From NCBI GenBank assembly GCA_030407315.1, contig JALQPE010000427.1, forward strand, positions 1 to 17,731: a DNA stretch of 17,731 bases. The letters run 5' to 3'. Numbering within the stretch: the stretch's first letter is position 1; each line of letters starts with the position of its first letter. Source of the stretch: Asparagopsis taxiformis (taxonomy: Eukaryota > Rhodophyta > Florideophyceae > Bonnemaisoniales > Bonnemaisoniaceae). The notes beneath the pieces are model-generated. The model saw nothing but the letters and a program-made list of their open reading frames with translations, had not been told where the DNA came from and did not search any database. Positions 16,127 to 17,731 of this stretch are shown here, in pieces. The position numbers and the translations under genes were made by a program.

Positions 16127-17731
16127 TCATGCAGCCCTCGGTGGAAATCCGTCTCGCCTACATAGTGCATATATCTCTCCACCCTCCAGCAGTCCGGGTC
16201 CGTGCCTTACCTCCCTCATGTTCTCATCATATTCGCATACACTCCCATTGCAATAGTGCATACCAAACACCTCAGTGACTCCCTCACTCATCTCCACAAT
16301 TACTGTTCGTCGCCTCTCTTCGACCTTGAACACTCCTTCATCAGTTTTTCGCAAACCCAGGCAAACTCCATAAGCTGTACCTTGCTCATCTCTCGCACTC
16401 TCGTTCCTCAGGATAAAGAACGCTAGAACAATAAAAAACCGCGGTTCATAATTAATTCTTCCCCGCATTATCTCTGATGTGAGACGAGACGCCGGGTACA
16501 GAATCGCTTGTGAAGTTGCACCATCCTCACATTTCATCTGTTCAGGGCAAACAGCATGGATGATAGCTCCTGATTCTAGAGAGCCAGACCTCTGCACTGT
16601 TTTCCTTCCCCACTCTGTCGTAGTGCTTCTAGAAACTCTTCTCACCCATTCGGCATACTTTCCACACCCGCTTGTTCCGCTTCCGTACCTTTCGGTAAAG
16701 AACCGTTTGAAAACACCTACAGCACCCTCTGCCATATCACATTTTCCATTCATGTACTCCTTGACCTCGTCAATAGATATACCTCCATGCCCTCTCCACG
16801 TCACAATTTCACCATCCGCCGACAATATCTTTCCTCGACGCTGGGAGAGAAGCTGGAGAACCGGTTCCTGGAAGCAGTTTTTCACTACCTCGTCTTCCAC
16901 ATCTATTTCTCTCCCTAGCTCCTGTGAAAGAACGTTGACCATTTGAGAGCATTCGGACGAGGACCAATGTTGTGGCTCCATGCCGATTTCGCGCAAAACA
17001 ATGGCCACTCTCGTCTGCCAGTCATCCGCAAGAACTAATTCCAGCGCTGAAAGCTGTTCGCTTTGGTGATTGGACATTCTCACACCTTTCTTCAGCGGCT
17101 GATGCATCCGTTCGAATATAAGCTCCTGCACGTGCTTCACAGAGCCGTAGGCAGGAAGCGTATGAACACAAAACTCGACAAGACGATGAACATTAGGCTT
17201 GTCCAAATGTGCTCCTGCTCCCTTCACTTTCCGACAATACTCATTCAACGTCTCCACGTAGTCTACAGTTCTTCCCAGAATGCATTCATTCCTGCCACCT
17301 TCTCCGTCAGCCGTCTCTACTTCATGGGACCGTCTTTCCACCATACGGGCATGAAACTAATACACGAAACCAGCTTCTGAAACATCACTACTAGTTTGAC
17401 GGCCCCATCAAATTTTTCACGATGACCTTCCCCTTTCCCATCCATCATTCGAGCTGCGTTTTCGAATGCCATAGGTGCTATCAGAAGCACACTGAATATG
17501 TCACTCATGTTCATGGAAAGCAGATTGTTGGTTCCAAATAAACGGTTCTGCCTTCCCATCCTGAACTTCTTCAGAGCGCCCAGAATTTGCAATTCAGCTA
17601 CCTCTCGAATTCGTGGGCTGGCAGCTGAAATACAAGCGTTCAGTACATCTTGTGCCAGTCCAGACAATAGATGGTCAGGTGCTATCACTGCGGAACGGTA
17701 ACGTTCAAAATTGCTGGGAACAACTGAAACT
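16127..17731 (-). pseudogene. Probable DDE transposase of a large eukaryotic DNA transposon, C-terminal part
   Basis: Two minus-strand frames join near 17330: one open from the right edge to 17317 and one from 17344 to 16127 (405 residues). The first contains APDHLLSGLAQDVL. The second contains KPNVHRLVEFCVHTLPAYGS then ELIFERMHQPLKKGVRMSN (residues about 49-92). This resembles the C-terminal block of Plavaka/TNP2- and KDZ-type transposases, where a His-rich helix, a conserved Glu and a Lys/Asn motif close the catalytic core. The C-terminal 150 residues (IINYEPRFF-like, then YGVCLGLRK) are unrecognised. The N-terminus lies outside the window. A single frame break separates the two parts. The 3' end is 121 bases from the right palindrome array, with a gene-free gap between. 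The family is an eye-level assignment. A transposase of this general kind is more likely than not. Confidence 0.5.

Overview
The window looks like nuclear DNA of an intron-poor eukaryote, most likely an alga. The main reasons are a SET-domain protein, long disordered acidic tails with nuclear-localisation-like KKRRR clusters, a Kozak-type start (GCCATGG at 7797), and a transposase of the large eukaryotic DDE type. A red alga with few introns would fit, but nothing here fixes the species. Several genes carry prokaryote- or phage-type modules (ParB-like fold, beta-class DNA methyltransferase), a mix typical of large eukaryotic mobile elements.

Left flank (1-2270): a GC-rich, plus-strand, heavily frameshifted coding region. 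Its 3' part keeps the signature of a 2-oxoglutarate/Fe(II) dioxygenase-like fold (HxD, a distal His, then an R-x-H-x-Y segment). After about 400 bases without genes come two tandem copies of a palindrome-rich array (2683-3060 and 3615-4035). The second is preceded by a 78-bp near-perfect palindrome (3537-3614).

Core (4036-15469): mostly minus-strand genes. Reading from high to low coordinate along the minus strand they are: a ParB-like protein (13374-14792) whose acidic tail continues in two other frames down to 12363; an array of 18-bp AT-rich palindromes (about 12010-12353); an unrecognised coiled-coil protein (9948-11474); and a second ParB-like protein (6394-7797). Directly behind the last one lies a beta-class DNA N6-adenine/N4-cytosine methyltransferase followed by a SET domain (4325-6434). 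ParB, methyltransferase and SET may once have been a single protein, now broken by about six frame changes. One plus-strand gene (8311-9672) encodes a protein with a possible Tudor-like N-terminus.

Right flank: a third palindrome array (15470-16006) is the inverted counterpart of the left arrays. The order of units and even the central base of each palindrome match in reverse complement. The two sides therefore behave as long terminal or subterminal inverted repeats around a block of about 12.4 kb. Just outside, on the minus strand and running off the right edge, is the C-terminal part of a probable DDE transposase (16127-17731), itself with one frame break.

My reading is a large DNA transposon, or a nested pair of them, carrying a chromatin and DNA-modification cargo: ParB-methyltransferase-SET, a second ParB-like protein, a possible reader protein, and perhaps a 2OG dioxygenase. 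The domain calls come from motifs read by eye. The unity of the element, the fusion, and any link between ParB-like proteins and the palindromes are inference.
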